64,000 nucleotides of DNA from Corynebacterium sp. ACRPO (GCF_022347205.1 NZ_JAKRNE010000001.1:1-64000), one strand, 5' to 3'; numbered from the stretch's first letter, positions 54,533 to 64,000 are shown. The notes: generated from the sequence alone by a model not told the origin. Program-made: numbers and translations.

Positions 54533-57511
54533 GTGACGCTACTTTATGCAGTCCTCCTCGCGGCGCTGGCAGTGATCTTGGCACCGGTAACCGTAAAGGT
54601 TATTGACCGAAAGGCAGGCTATCCACTAGCTGGCCTTTTTCTTATTGCAGCGGTCCTTATCGCCAAGGAATTTCCTGCCATTGCAGCCGGGGAGGAATTA
54701 AGTTTCCACGCCACTTGGGTGCGTGATTTCATCGCACCAGGCGTCGACGTAAGTTTTGCTCTCCGCGGGGACGCGTTGAGCATCTTCTTCGCTATGTTGG
54801 CGCTGGTCATTGGCGCCGTCGTTTTCACGTATTCGGCGGCCTATCTGCCCAAGAATGAGGGCAACACCAGCTTTTATACCTTGATGACAGCGTTCACGCT
54901 GTCCATCTTGTTGCTGGTTCTGGCCAACGACGTTGTGGTTTTGTTCCTTGCCTGGGAGCTAGTCTCCTTGGCTTCGTTTATGTTGATCGCTCGCTCCGGT
55001 TCCGGCGGCGAGGCTGGTTCGCAGCGGACACTGATCCTGACCTTCATTGGCGGATTGACCCTGCTGACCGGCTTGGGTATTGCCGCGACGGTGACCGGAT
55101 CGACTACCGTTTCTGATATCTTGGCGTCCCCTGTATGGACGGAACGCCCAGGGATAACGGCAGCCGTAGCAGTGTTGATTGCGGTGTCCGCCTTTACTAA
55201 GGCGGCACAGTTCCCATTCCATTTCTGGTTGCCAGAGGCTATGGCCGCCGCCACCCCGGTATCGGCCTTCCTTCACGCAGCAGCAGTGGTCAAGGCCGGT
55301 GTGTACCTGCTTATTCGTTTTTCCACCATCTTCCACGATGTGGCGGTGTGGAATTGGTTGCTCATCGTCGTAGGCATGGGCACCGCGGTGATGTCCGCGG
55401 TATTTGCAGTGCAGAAGACGGATTTGAAGAAGCTTACGGCCTATTCCACCGTCTCCCATCTGGGTTGGATCGTTGCCACCATCGGTGTGGGCACCCCGTT
55501 CGCTATCGCCGCCGCGTTGGTCCATACTCTGGCCCACGCGCTGTTTAAGTCCTCGCTGTTTATGCTCATTGGCGTTATCGACCACGAGGCTGGGTCGCGC
55601 GATATTCGCCGCCTTGGACCACTGTGGAATAAGATGCCGTGGACTTTTGGTTCCGTAGTAATTGGTGCAGCCTCGATGGCTGCGGTGCCACCGCTTCTGG
55701 GCTTTGTGTCCAAGGAAGGAATGCTCACCGCGTTTGAGGACGCCCCGATTGGCGGCGCGGGCCAGGTAATCCTACTCATCGTTGCTGGTATCGGTGCCTT
55801 CTTTACCTTTACTTACTCCGCAAAGATTGTCTTCGGCGCCTTCTTCGATGGACCTCGCGACATGGGAGATGTCCATGAAGCCCCAGTGTCGCTGTGGCTG
55901 CCCGCAGCTTTGCCGGGCTTTATGTCTCTGCCGCTGGTATTTGTGCTCGGGCTCTTTGATGCCCCGATCGATGATGCAGTGGCTGCCGTGGGATTGGAGC
56001 ATCATTCGCACCTTGCCCTCTGGCACGGGCTCAACGTTCCTTTCCTTATCTCGCTAGTAGTCCTCATCCTCGGTATTGCCGGTATCTTTGCCCGCAAGAA
56101 GATGTGGGCAAGCTTTGAAGCTCACGAGTTCATGCCGCGCAGCGGCAATGATTTGCTGTATTCCTTGATGAAGGGCTGCTCCCAGTTGGGGCGCGTTCTG
56201 GGCAAGATGTCCGACTCGCATAATCCATCCCGCCACATGCTGCCGATTGTCATTTTGATCATCGTGCTGGCTGCTACCACTCTCATCCGCGATGGCGTTG
56301 ACGGGGTAGCACTGCAGCCACGGGTGGATGGTCTGGATAACCCATGGGACCTGCTGCCACTGGGCATCATCGCCCTAGCGATGTTTGGGCTGGTGCGCAC
56401 CCAGAACCGCTTGACCGGTGCCATCATGATTGGCATTGCCGGCTCGGGCGTGACGCTGCAGATGTTCCTGCTAGGCGCACCTGACGTGGCCCTCACTCAG
56501 TTTATGGTGGAAGCCCTGTCTGTCATCGTCATGATGATGGTGCTGCGCTACCTGCCAGAAACCTTCCATCCGGTGAAGAACAAATCCCGCAAGACCGGCT
56601 CCATCGTCATTGCGGTCTTGGCCGGTGTGGCTGCGTTCCTGGGCGTGTGGGGACTCATGGGCCGCCACGAGCGCTCCGATTTGGCCATATGGTACCTGGA
56701 CAATGCTCCGGATATCACCGGCGGCGACAATGTTGTCGCTACGATTATCGTGGAATTCCGTGCACTCGATACCTTGGGCGAGCTTTCCGTTCTGGGTATG
56801 GCTGCGGTGGTTATTGCAGCCATCACTACGACGTTGCCGCGATTCCCGTTCAAGTCGGGTACACGCCCAGCACCGTTTGGCCAGTCCCAGCTGAACTCCG
56901 TGCCATTGCGCAAGGGCGTGCACGTTGTCATCCCGCTGTTGGTCATTATGTCCGTCATCGTTTTCTTCCGCGGGCACAATGCCTCCGGCGGCGGCTTCCC
57001 CGCGGCGCTGATCATGGGTGCAGCAATCGGGCTTATCTATCTGTCCCGTGGCTCTGATGAAATTGTTTTCGGCCGCATGACTCCGATTCGCCTGACCGGT
57101 ATCGGCATCATCACCGCCTTGATCGCCGGCTTTGTAGGCTACTTGCACCACGGCATTGGCAATGGTGGCTTCCTGGCTGCAATCCATGCCGAAGCCTTTG
57201 GCCAACACTGGACCACCTCTCTCATCTTCGACTTGGGCATCTACTTAGCGGTGCTGGGTATGTTGACTATGGCGATTAACGCATTGGGCGGCTACCTGCG
57301 CCCAGGAACGGAGCGTGAATTCTTGCCATGGGTTCATGATGATGATTCCGCGCTGCCGACGACTCCACGCATTTCGCTTGAAGACGTCGACGATCCGTAC
57401 CCAGACCCGATCAACCCTTCGACCGATCCGTTGGCCTTGCTGACGCCTTCGGAAGCAAAGACGAAGAGGAAGAATAAGCGCTCCGCTGCTATCCGGGGAG
57501 GGGAGAAGTAA
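54533..57511 (+). CDS. mrpA: Mrp Na+/H+ antiporter subunit A (with fused B domain)
   Basis: MrpA is the largest subunit of the multi-subunit cation/proton antiporter. The 992-aa protein has an NADH-dehydrogenase-5-like core (GDALSIFFAMLALVIGAVVF, FLPEAMAAATPVSAFLHAAAVVKAG-type proton-channel motif, LTAYSTVSHLGWI, HTLAHALFKSSLFMLIG). Its C-terminal part corresponds to MrpB (VIPLLVIMSVIVFFRGHNAS onward), which explains why no separate mrpB gene is present. The start is GTG at 54533 with GAGG upstream. It overlaps mrpC by 1 nt. Confidence 0.95.
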   Translation: MTLLYAVLLAALAVILAPVTVKVIDRKAGYPLAGLFLIAAVLIAKEFPAIAAGEELSFHATWVRDFIAPGVDVSFALRGDALSIFFAMLALVIGAVVFTYSAAYLPKNEGNTSFYTLMTAFTLSILLLVLANDVVVLFLAWELVSLASFMLIARSGSGGEAGSQRTLILTFIGGLTLLTGLGIAATVTGSTTVSDILASPVWTERPGITAAVAVLIAVSAFTKAAQFPFHFWLPEAMAAATPVSAFLHAAAVVKAGVYLLIRFSTIFHDVAVWNWLLIVVGMGTAVMSAVFAVQKTDLKKLTAYSTVSHLGWIVATIGVGTPFAIAAALVHTLAHALFKSSLFMLIGVIDHEAGSRDIRRLGPLWNKMPWTFGSVVIGAASMAAVPPLLGFVSKEGMLTAFEDAPIGGAGQVILLIVAGIGAFFTFTYSAKIVFGAFFDGPRDMGDVHEAPVSLWLPAALPGFMSLPLVFVLGLFDAPIDDAVAAVGLEHHSHLALWHGLNVPFLISLVVLILGIAGIFARKKMWASFEAHEFMPRSGNDLLYSLMKGCSQLGRVLGKMSDSHNPSRHMLPIVILIIVLAATTLIRDGVDGVALQPRVDGLDNPWDLLPLGIIALAMFGLVRTQNRLTGAIMIGIAGSGVTLQMFLLGAPDVALTQFMVEALSVIVMMMVLRYLPETFHPVKNKSRKTGSIVIAVLAGVAAFLGVWGLMGRHERSDLAIWYLDNAPDITGGDNVVATIIVEFRALDTLGELSVLGMAAVVIAAITTTLPRFPFKSGTRPAPFGQSQLNSVPLRKGVHVVIPLLVIMSVIVFFRGHNASGGGFPAALIMGAAIGLIYLSRGSDEIVFGRMTPIRLTGIGIITALIAGFVGYLHHGIGNGGFLAAIHAEAFGQHWTTSLIFDLGIYLAVLGMLTMAINALGGYLRPGTEREFLPWVHDDDSALPTTPRISLEDVDDPYPDPINPSTDPLALLTPSEAKTKRKNKRSAAIRGGEK

Positions 57512-57987
57512 TGATCCTTGCATTGACTATTGCTTTGCTCATCGGCAGTGCTGTCTATCTCATCCAGCAGCGCGGCCTGGTACGCATCGTGTTGGGCATG
57601 ATGGCCTTTGGCCACGGTGCCAACCTGATGCTGCTGGCTACGGGCGTGTATTCCTACCGCGGAGAGTCCTTCCCATCCCAGGTTCCGCACGATCAGATGG
57701 CCGACCCGCTGCCGCAGGCCTTCGTGCTGACCGCCGTTGTTATTTCCATGGCAACCTCGACCATCTTGTTGACGATGGCGGCCATGGGCAAGAACGACGA
57801 CACCGACGTGGTGGAGCCGGTTGATGACAACACCATCGACCATGCCTTTTCGACCTTGGGTCGAGACGCCCAAAATCGCCAAATTTTGGAAGAGTCCACC
57901 AATCAGCTGGACCGAATTGGTCAGGTGGACCACAACACTCCCGTTGCAGAACGCGGGGCAACTCAACAGAAGGAGGATGACAAATAA
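57511..57987 (+). CDS. mrpC: Mrp antiporter subunit C
   Basis: The 158-aa NuoK-like subunit has three helices (ALTIALLIGSAVYLIQ, RIVLGMMAFGHGANLMLL with the conserved small-residue helix, and QAFVLTAVVISMATSTILLT). A hydrophilic C-terminal tail of about 55 residues follows, longer than in many homologues. It is coupled to both neighbours by 1-nt overlaps (TAATG type), so the subunits should be made together. Confidence 0.93.
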   Translation: MILALTIALLIGSAVYLIQQRGLVRIVLGMMAFGHGANLMLLATGVYSYRGESFPSQVPHDQMADPLPQAFVLTAVVISMATSTILLTMAAMGKNDDTDVVEPVDDNTIDHAFSTLGRDAQNRQILEESTNQLDRIGQVDHNTPVAERGATQQKEDDK

Positions 57988-59528
57988 TGGCTGATGCTGT
58001 AGCTCAACTCCTTCCGCTATTTCCAGCGGTCCCGCTGATTGCAGCGGCCTTCGCACTGCTGGCACCGTGGCGTGCGGTACGCGATTCCATCATGCTTATC
58101 ATCCCGGGTGTTGGAATTTTCGCCGGCCTGGGCCTGCTCATCTACACCATGAACAATGGGGTAGTAGCCCACACCGTTGGCCTCTACCAAGGCAATGTGG
58201 GTATCCCGTTTGCGGCGGATGCCTTCTCCGCGTTGATGATCATTACTACGATGATCGTCGCTTTTGGTGCCAACTGGTTTGCCATTGTGGGCGGGGAGAC
58301 AAAGTCTCGCTACTATCCTTCGCTCACCCTGATTTTGATCACCGGTGTGTGCGGTGCATTGCTCACCGCCGACCTCTTTAACTTCTTCGTCTTTATTGAG
58401 GTCATGCTTCTGCCGTCCTATGGCCTTATCACCATGTCTGGTACGTGGTCGCGCTTGGCAGCCGGCCGTGCCTTCGTCTTGGTTAACCTTTTCGCCTCCA
58501 CCTTGTTGGTTGTTGGCGTAGGTTATATGTATTCGGTTACCGGTGCGGTCAACCTAGGCGCGCTGAAGGGCGCAGCGGCAGGCAATGGGCCGGTGACCGT
58601 GGCAGCAGGCTTGATCCTCATTGCGATTACCGCCAAGGCCGGCGTGTTCCCCGTGCAGTCGTGGCTGCCACGCACCTACCCGGGAACCTCCGCCGCGGTG
58701 ATGGGCCTGTTTTCCGGCTTACACACCAAAGTGGCTGTCTACATGCTCTACCGCCTCTACGTGCAGCTATTCGATCTGGAACAGCGCTGGAATGTGATGA
58801 TCATTGTCATCATGATTATCTCCATGATGATCGGTGCCTTCGGCGGCCTAGCGGAAAATTCCATCCGCCGCGTCCTCGGCTACCAGATGCTCAACGGCAT
58901 GCCTTTCATTTTGGTCATGCTTGCGTTTACCTCTGATGACCCTCGTCGCGCCCTGGCAGCTGGCATCATGTACACGATTCACCACATGGTGACCGTTGGC
59001 TCGCTGATTTTGGCCTCTGGTGCCATTGAGGAGACCTACGGCACAGGCTTGCTCAGCAAGCTTTCCGGCCTTGCTCGCCGCGACCCCATCATCGCGTGGA
59101 TTTTCGCTGCCGGTGCATTCTCCGTCGTGGGCTTCCCACCGTTCTCGGGCATGTGGGGCAAGCTGATGATTGTCTTCGAGATTGCCCGCGTGGGCGGTGC
59201 TTGGGCCTGGATTGCCATCGCGGCCATCATCATCGCTTCCTTCGCTGCCTTCTTGGCTATGCTGCGCGTGTGGCGCAAGGTCTTTTGGGGCAAGGGCCTG
59301 CCGGAGGACAAGGTCCCGGATGAATTGGTCATTCGCAAAAAGCTCATGGCCCCATCCGCGGCTCTCATCCTTGGTTCGCTGTGCATGTTCATTTTCTCCG
59401 GCATCGTCCTCGATGTTGTGGATGCCGCAGCGGAGCAGCTGCTGGACACTAACGCATATACTGAAACCGTCTTGGGCGACGAGCCGATTGCCGTTCCCAA
59501 TATCGATGAAATCCAGGAGGGCCGTTAA
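57987..59528 (+). CDS. mrpD: Mrp antiporter subunit D
   Basis: The 513-aa NuoM/N-like subunit has about fourteen helices, among them FFVFIEVMLLPSYGLITMSG with the conserved Glu. KAGVFPVQSWLPRTYPGTSAAV carries the channel Lys region, and FSGLHTKVAVYMLYRLY a second. It makes up one of the ion paths with MrpA. The gene starts on the last base of mrpC and is directly followed by mrpE. Confidence 0.94.
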   Translation: MADAVAQLLPLFPAVPLIAAAFALLAPWRAVRDSIMLIIPGVGIFAGLGLLIYTMNNGVVAHTVGLYQGNVGIPFAADAFSALMIITTMIVAFGANWFAIVGGETKSRYYPSLTLILITGVCGALLTADLFNFFVFIEVMLLPSYGLITMSGTWSRLAAGRAFVLVNLFASTLLVVGVGYMYSVTGAVNLGALKGAAAGNGPVTVAAGLILIAITAKAGVFPVQSWLPRTYPGTSAAVMGLFSGLHTKVAVYMLYRLYVQLFDLEQRWNVMIIVIMIISMMIGAFGGLAENSIRRVLGYQMLNGMPFILVMLAFTSDDPRRALAAGIMYTIHHMVTVGSLILASGAIEETYGTGLLSKLSGLARRDPIIAWIFAAGAFSVVGFPPFSGMWGKLMIVFEIARVGGAWAWIAIAAIIIASFAAFLAMLRVWRKVFWGKGLPEDKVPDELVIRKKLMAPSAALILGSLCMFIFSGIVLDVVDAAAEQLLDTNAYTETVLGDEPIAVPNIDEIQEGR

Positions 59529-60062
59529 ATGAACGCAATTGTGTATGCATTGTGGCTCATCAAGGAGATTTTCGTCGCCGGCATTAGCTTGGCATTGGCG
59601 GCTTTCAAACCCGATACCGAATACAACCCGGTTATCATTCGCTACCCACTGCGCGTGACTAGCGCCTGGGAGATCTTCTGGTTTACGTCTTCCATTACCG
59701 CAACCCCGGGCACGCTCTCGCTCGGTTTGCGCGAACCGCCCCGCAAGGGGCTGCCGCGCATCGTGCTGGTACAGGCCGTCCAAGGATCCGATCCAGCGGG
59801 AATCGTCGCTGATCTGGCTGATATGGAACAGCGCCTCGCCCCGCGGGTTAAGGACATCGACTACGGCGTCCCGGGTCAAGGGGAGACTACAGAATTGGAT
59901 GAGGCGTTCTACGAGTACCCGCTCGAGTCCGTGGGACGCTATATGCGCTCGCCTGACTTGGCACGGGCGGAGGACACTCCGCTTTCAGAAAGCGAAGCGG
60001 ACGTCGAAAAGCCAAAGCGCCGCGCCCGCAACGTACAACGCAGAAAGGAGACCGAGCGATGA
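59529..60062 (+). CDS. mrpE: Mrp antiporter subunit E
   Basis: The 177-aa subunit E has N-terminal hydrophobic segments (ALWLIKEIFVAGISLALAAF), then RYPLRVTSAWEIFWFTSSITATPGTLSLGL, the family-typical core. Its charged C-terminal tail of about 60 residues, ending KPKRRARNVQRRKETER, is longer than in most homologues. ATG follows the mrpD stop directly; its stop overlaps mrpF (ATGA). Confidence 0.9.
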   Translation: MNAIVYALWLIKEIFVAGISLALAAFKPDTEYNPVIIRYPLRVTSAWEIFWFTSSITATPGTLSLGLREPPRKGLPRIVLVQAVQGSDPAGIVADLADMEQRLAPRVKDIDYGVPGQGETTELDEAFYEYPLESVGRYMRSPDLARAEDTPLSESEADVEKPKRRARNVQRRKETER

Positions 60063-60349
60063 TTGACTTTGCCACATTGTCCCCGTTCGGCTGGGTCGTA
60101 TTTGTATGCGTATTCATCATGGGCATCGCCACGTGGTGCGGCGTGCTGCTGGGGCTTCGTACGCGCGATGAGCTCACCCGCGCCATTACGTCGGACATCG
60201 TTTTTTACGGCATGATCTGCATGTATTTAGCCTGGTCGATGACCAATAATGCCCCGATGGCGTATTACATTGCACTCCTCGCAGCCATTGCGGCAGGTGT
60301 GCTACCGACGCTATCGATGGCCCGCATTATTTCGAAGGGCAGGCGATAA
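60059..60349 (+). CDS. mrpF: Mrp antiporter subunit F
   Basis: The 96-aa subunit has three helices (WVVFVCVFIMGIATWCGVLL, SDIVFYGMICMYLAWSM, AYYIALLAAIAAGVLPTLSM). The MrpF family motif region lies around LGLRTRDELTRAITSD, where the second helix begins. It overlaps mrpE by 4 nt and is followed by mrpG after 3 bp. Confidence 0.88.
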   Translation: MIDFATLSPFGWVVFVCVFIMGIATWCGVLLGLRTRDELTRAITSDIVFYGMICMYLAWSMTNNAPMAYYIALLAAIAAGVLPTLSMARIISKGRR

Positions 60350-60352
60350 ACC

Positions 60353-60721
60353 ATGGCCATTTCTGAAATTATCGCTTCGGTCCTGCTTATCATCGCTACC
60401 CTCTTGGTGGTCGCAACGGTGGTGTCTTTGTGGCGAGCGCCCGATGCCTTGACCCGTGCCAACCTGCTAGGCCCCACTGTGGGACTTGCGGTACCGCTGA
60501 TCATCGTGGCTAAGCTAGTAGTGGACTTTGGCCGTGATGGCTTTTCGCTGTGGCTGCTCATCCAGGCACTGATCGCCTGCTTCGGTGTATGGATCATCGG
60601 CTCAGTAGGTTCCTTTTATCTGGGCCGTTCCATCTATGGCGTAACCGTCACCGACGTCAAGCACGCCAAGCACAACAATAAAGAAGTTCAGACCGTGCAA
60701 GCAGAGGAAGACGATATCTAG
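60353..60721 (+). CDS. mrpG: Mrp antiporter subunit G
   Basis: The 122-aa PhaG/MnhG-type subunit has three helices (IIASVLLIIATLLVVATVV, LGPTVGLAVPLIIVAKLVV, LLIQALIACFGVWIIGS) and the conserved SLWRAPDALTRANLLGPTVG segment. It is the last gene of the operon and is followed by a probable terminator. Confidence 0.9.
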   Translation: MAISEIIASVLLIIATLLVVATVVSLWRAPDALTRANLLGPTVGLAVPLIIVAKLVVDFGRDGFSLWLLIQALIACFGVWIIGSVGSFYLGRSIYGVTVTDVKHAKHNNKEVQTVQAEEDDI

Positions 60722-60740
60722 TCTTTTCCAGCTCCTTCTG

Positions 60741-60800
60741 GCGGCGAGCCTTTTCTGCTCCTGCGCGTAGCTGCGGGGGAGGAGAGGAGCTCGTCGCTTT
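60741..60800 (+). terminator. Probable mrp operon terminator
   Basis: GCGGCGAGC (60741-60749) pairs with GCTCGTCGC (60789-60797) at 8 of 9 positions, with an inner CTCCT/AGGAG pairing. TTTTCGG follows. The rest of the gap to 60886 holds a short GTGGGT/ACCCAC hairpin and no gene. Confidence 0.5.
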
Positions 60801-60886
60801 TCGGTTGCACAGTGGGTCTTCTGAACCCACCAGCGCCCTAGATTCGCAATGTGGAAAAAGTTGCACAGCAATTGCCGTGCTCGGGC

Positions 60887-60892
60887 TAGAAT
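60887..60892 (+). promoter_or_regulatory. Candidate -10 box for glnK
   Basis: TAGAAT lies 57 bp before the glnK ATG, giving a short leader with the ribosome site AAGGAG. No convincing AmtR operator was found around it. Confidence 0.4.
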
Positions 60893-60937
60893 GGGTGCAC
60901 ATTATTCGGTGCCTCTAGACCCGCCCCGAAGAGATAG

Positions 60938-61288
<351 letters not shown>

Positions 61289-61294
61289 GCCCGC

Positions 61295-63418
61295 ATGCAT
61301 ACCGCCGCACAGATTCGCGCCGAGGCCCATGCCTCGGCGCTTCGTGTATTGCGCAGTCTCGAGCTTCCACCTGGAACCGCGCTCGCTGCCACCGGATCCT
61401 TTGCGCGCAATGAGATGACCCCGCACTCGGATATTGATGTCATCCTCATCTATCCGGAAGGTCACGAGCCAGATCCGGCCCTGGTGGAGCAGCTGTGGTA
61501 CCCCGTGTGGGATGCCAAGTACCGCCTGGATTATGCCCTGCGCACCCCACAAGAGTGCGGGGCGATTGCTGCCGAAGATGCCTCGGCCGGCTTTGCCCAG
61601 TTGGATTTGGCCTTTGTAGCAGGGCGCAAGGTTCTGGTGGATGAGGCGCGGGCGCAATTGCTCGCGGCGTGGCGGCGCCAGCTGCAACGCGGCTTTGATG
61701 ATTTCTTGGATACCGCGATTACTCGGTGGAAGCGCTCGGGCGCGGTGGCAGCGATGACGAACCCAGACCTGAAGAACGGGCGCGGAGGACTGCGCGATAT
61801 TCAGCTCTTGCGCGCGATGGCTTTGGGCAACCTGTGCGACTTTCCAGATTTAGACATTGAGCAGCGGCTGCTTCTCGACGCCCGCACGCTCCTGCACGTC
61901 ACAGCTCGGCGCCACCGGGATATCTTGGATCCCGAGTTCGCCGCGGATGTCGCTGCGGATCTGGGGTTTGAAAGCCGTTATGCCCTGACAGCAGCTTTGG
62001 TCAGCGCTGCGGCCACGGTCAATAAGGCGGTGGAGCGCGGCCTTGCTACCGCCCGTGGGGTGCTAGGCCGTAATGCTTCAGTGACCGGCCGGGGCCGGCG
62101 CCGTCCGCTCGATGTGGACGTGGTGTCCGAGGGCGGCAACATTTTCCTTTCGCGCAATCCAAATGTGGAAGACCCGTGGCTGCTCACCCGCGTGGCAGCT
62201 GCCGCGGCGCGCACGGGATATATCATCGCCGAGACCACCTGGCACCAGCTCCAAGACTTGCCTGAGCTGCCGCCACGCTGGCCGCGGGCAGCGGTGGATG
62301 ACTTCTTCGCTATTTTGTCCTCCCCGCGATGCACGCCGCGCGTCATACAGGACTTGGACCGCTATGGCCTGTGGGAACGTTTAGTCCCAGAATGGGGGCA
62401 TGTGCGCGGCTTGTTGCCCCGCGAGCGCAGCCACGTCAATGCAGTGGACCATCATCTCATCGCAACGGTAACGCGGTGCGCGCAGATGCGTACGTCAGTG
62501 GCTCGTCCGGACTTATTGCTGTTGGCCGCGCTTTACCATGACATAGGCAAGGGCTACGGGCGCCCCCACGCCCAAGTCGGTGCGGAGATGATTACCCGCC
62601 AGGCAGCCCGTATGCGGCTGAGCGTCGCCGATAGGTCGCGCGCCCAAACCCTGGTGGCAGAACATACCACCTTGGCGCGGTTAGCAGCGACGATGGACCC
62701 AGCTTCCGATGCCGCTCGCGACGCCCTCTTGGCTGCCGCGCATTATGATCAGCTGACTATATCCCTGTTAGCGGTGTTGGCTGAGGCGGATGCCCAATCG
62801 ACTGGGCCGGGCGTGTGGACACCGCGGGTGGAGCAAGCACAGAAGCTGATCGTCGCGCGGGCACTTGAGGCGCTCAAACCACGTGTTCTCGACCGCCCTG
62901 CTGTGCATGTACCGCTATCTAGCGAAGGCGTTGCGCTCAAAGTGGATTGGGAAGACCAAGAAGTTAGTGTGTCGTGGTGTGGTTCCTCGCAAGAAGAGTT
63001 AAAGCGCATCTTTGCCTTGTTATCGGCTCTGGGGTGGACCATCGTGCGGGCGAATATCGTTCGCGAGGAGGACGGTGCCTATAAGGCGGAGTTTTTCATC
63101 CGCACGGTGCAGCAGACCCTAAAGGAAGCAGCGCAGGAGATAAGGTTTATCCAGTCCTATAACTCACGAACTTATACGGAGCTGCCGGCCATTACTGGAG
63201 AGGTGACCACTGCGGCATTCGATGTGGGTGGCATTTTGGTCATCCGGACGGTCGAGCGCATCGGCGCTTTAGGGCACTTGGTTGAGGCATTGCCGGACTT
63301 TGTGTGGCTGCGCCATGAGATTTTGGGCGCGACGATGATTGTCAATGTGTACCTCGCCGGGCAGGTTTCTCGCGCTACCGTGGTGGGGAATGTGACCAGG
63401 GCCCTGGCTAGGGACTAA
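61295..63418 (+). CDS. glnD: PII nucleotidyltransferase/removing enzyme GlnD
   Basis: GlnD modifies and demodifies GlnK in response to glutamine; in corynebacteria it works as an adenylyltransferase. The 707-aa protein has the nucleotidyltransferase motif GSFARNEMTPHSDIDVIL (about residue 33) and KNGRGGLRDIQLL, an HD domain (LYHDIGKGYGRPHAQ, about 414) and two C-terminal ACT domains. It is shorter than the E. coli enzyme (about 890 aa) but similar to actinobacterial ones. Confidence 0.95.
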   Translation: MHTAAQIRAEAHASALRVLRSLELPPGTALAATGSFARNEMTPHSDIDVILIYPEGHEPDPALVEQLWYPVWDAKYRLDYALRTPQECGAIAAEDASAGFAQLDLAFVAGRKVLVDEARAQLLAAWRRQLQRGFDDFLDTAITRWKRSGAVAAMTNPDLKNGRGGLRDIQLLRAMALGNLCDFPDLDIEQRLLLDARTLLHVTARRHRDILDPEFAADVAADLGFESRYALTAALVSAAATVNKAVERGLATARGVLGRNASVTGRGRRRPLDVDVVSEGGNIFLSRNPNVEDPWLLTRVAAAAARTGYIIAETTWHQLQDLPELPPRWPRAAVDDFFAILSSPRCTPRVIQDLDRYGLWERLVPEWGHVRGLLPRERSHVNAVDHHLIATVTRCAQMRTSVARPDLLLLAALYHDIGKGYGRPHAQVGAEMITRQAARMRLSVADRSRAQTLVAEHTTLARLAATMDPASDAARDALLAAAHYDQLTISLLAVLAEADAQSTGPGVWTPRVEQAQKLIVARALEALKPRVLDRPAVHVPLSSEGVALKVDWEDQEVSVSWCGSSQEELKRIFALLSALGWTIVRANIVREEDGAYKAEFFIRTVQQTLKEAAQEIRFIQSYNSRTYTELPAITGEVTTAAFDVGGILVIRTVERIGALGHLVEALPDFVWLRHEILGATMIVNVYLAGQVSRATVVGNVTRALARD

Positions 63419-63434
63419 GATTGAATAGTTGAAC

Positions 63435-63450
63435 TTTAGATCGATCTAAA
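63435..63450. promoter_or_regulatory. 16-bp perfect palindrome between glnD and ffh
   Basis: TTTAGATCGATCTAAA is an uninterrupted palindrome 17 bp after the glnD stop and 20 bp before the ffh GTG. It has no loop or T-run, which argues for a protein-binding site over a terminator. The binding protein is unknown. Confidence 0.5.
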
Positions 63451-63469
63451 TTAAGGGAGCGCATCCGTA

Positions 63470-64000
63470 GTGTTTGACTCACTATCAGACCGCCTACAGT
63501 CAGCCCTGGCGGGCCTGCGCGGTAAGGGCAAACTGACCGAGGCTGATATCAATGCCACTGCCCGCGAGATCCGCCTCGCGCTGCTGGAAGCCGACGTGTC
63601 TTTGACCGTCGTCCGTGGCTTTATCAAGCGCATCAAGGAACGCGCCCGCGGCGCGGAAGTTTCTGAGGCGCTCAACCCAGCCCAGCAGGTAGTCAAGATC
63701 GTCAATGAGGAGCTCATTGAGATCCTTGGTGGCGAAACTCGCCGCCTGAACTTGGCTAAGAACCCGCCGACTGTGATCATGCTCGCCGGCCTGCAGGGTG
63801 CTGGTAAAACCACCTTGGCCGGTAAGTTGGCCAAGCACCTAGCTAAGCAGGGCCATACCCCGATGCTGGTGGCCTGTGACTTGCAGCGCCCAGGTGCAGT
63901 GCAGCAGCTGCAAATCGTCGGCGAGCGCGCTGAGGTGCCGACCTTTGCGCCGGATCCGGGAACCTCCCTGGACTCCAACGAGCATGAAATGGGTACCTCG
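63470..64000 (+). CDS. ffh: Signal recognition particle protein Ffh (partial, runs off right edge)
   Basis: Ffh is the SRP54 GTPase that, with 4.5S RNA, delivers nascent membrane proteins to FtsY. The visible 177 codons start with GTG at 63470 (VFDSLSDRLQSALAGLRGKG). They contain the N domain with REIRLALLEADVSL and the P-loop AGLQGAGKTTLAGKLAKHL, followed by CDLQRPGAVQQLQ. The frame is open to the window end. AAGGGAG lies 11 nt upstream. Its receptor FtsY is encoded at 52201-54162. Confidence 0.95.
   Translation, partial: MFDSLSDRLQSALAGLRGKGKLTEADINATAREIRLALLEADVSLTVVRGFIKRIKERARGAEVSEALNPAQQVVKIVNEELIEILGGETRRLNLAKNPPTVIMLAGLQGAGKTTLAGKLAKHLAKQGHTPMLVACDLQRPGAVQQLQIVGERAEVPTFAPDPGTSLDSNEHEMGTS

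Overview
The window is a 64 kb piece of a Corynebacterium chromosome of about 60% G+C. The evidence is gene content and order: the hisDCB–MFS–hisHA–impA–hisF–hisI cluster, lgt–pyk, gdh, the sepIVA–DUF177–rnc–mutM–acyP–smc–ftsY block, glnK–glnD–ffh, a McbR-type operator, and many probable leaderless starts. A species in the C. aurimucosum / tuberculostearicum / accolens area is a guess from overall character only.

Layout. 1-1031: the left edge lies inside an IS256-family element that has cut a rarD/EamA transporter gene. 1059-12.0 kb: dnaE, a MetE-like methyltransferase behind a McbR operator, two secreted proteins, ilvA, a YigZ protein, an S4-domain protein and a small alarmone synthetase. 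12.0-19.2 kb (mostly minus strand): an unknown gene whose start site can be closed by a 17-bp perfect hairpin, an exonuclease-BRCT fusion, glgX, a TetR regulator, a lipoprotein, a membrane protein and a YbjN-like protein. 19.3-31.3 kb: a long plus-strand histidine operon that runs into a TIGR02234 membrane protein, a stand-alone TrpC paralogue with altered catalytic residues, lgt and pyk.

31.3-35.8 kb is a small graveyard of mobile elements: a CDF metal exporter, a frame-broken IS1634-like remnant, a complete IS256-family element with a frameshifted transposase, and the 3' two-thirds of an alkaline phosphatase gene with two in-frame TAG codons. 35.8-43.5 kb: glycogen phosphorylase, an M20 amidohydrolase, an unknown gene, glycerate kinase, gdh and a SepIVA-type division protein, closed by a 27-bp perfect-stem terminator. 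43.7-54.2 kb: a membrane protein, then DUF177–rnc–mutM–AGCS symporter–acyP–smc–ftsY, with the same neighbours as in mycobacteria. 54.5-60.7 kb: an mrpA(B)CDEFG antiporter operon. 60.9-64 kb: glnK–glnD and the start of ffh, without the amtB gene that I recall next to glnK in C. glutamicum.

How the genes work together: histidine biosynthesis is nearly complete here (hisG and hisE are not in view). glgX and glgP serve glycogen breakdown, gdh and glnK/glnD serve nitrogen assimilation, and ftsY and ffh are the two SRP GTPases. I found no complete undescribed defence or biosynthetic system. The most interesting signals are the start-site hairpin at 12643-12706, the TrpC paralogue, a C-terminal hydrophobic tail shared by three exported proteins, and several uncharacterised operator-like palindromes in front of membrane or essential genes.
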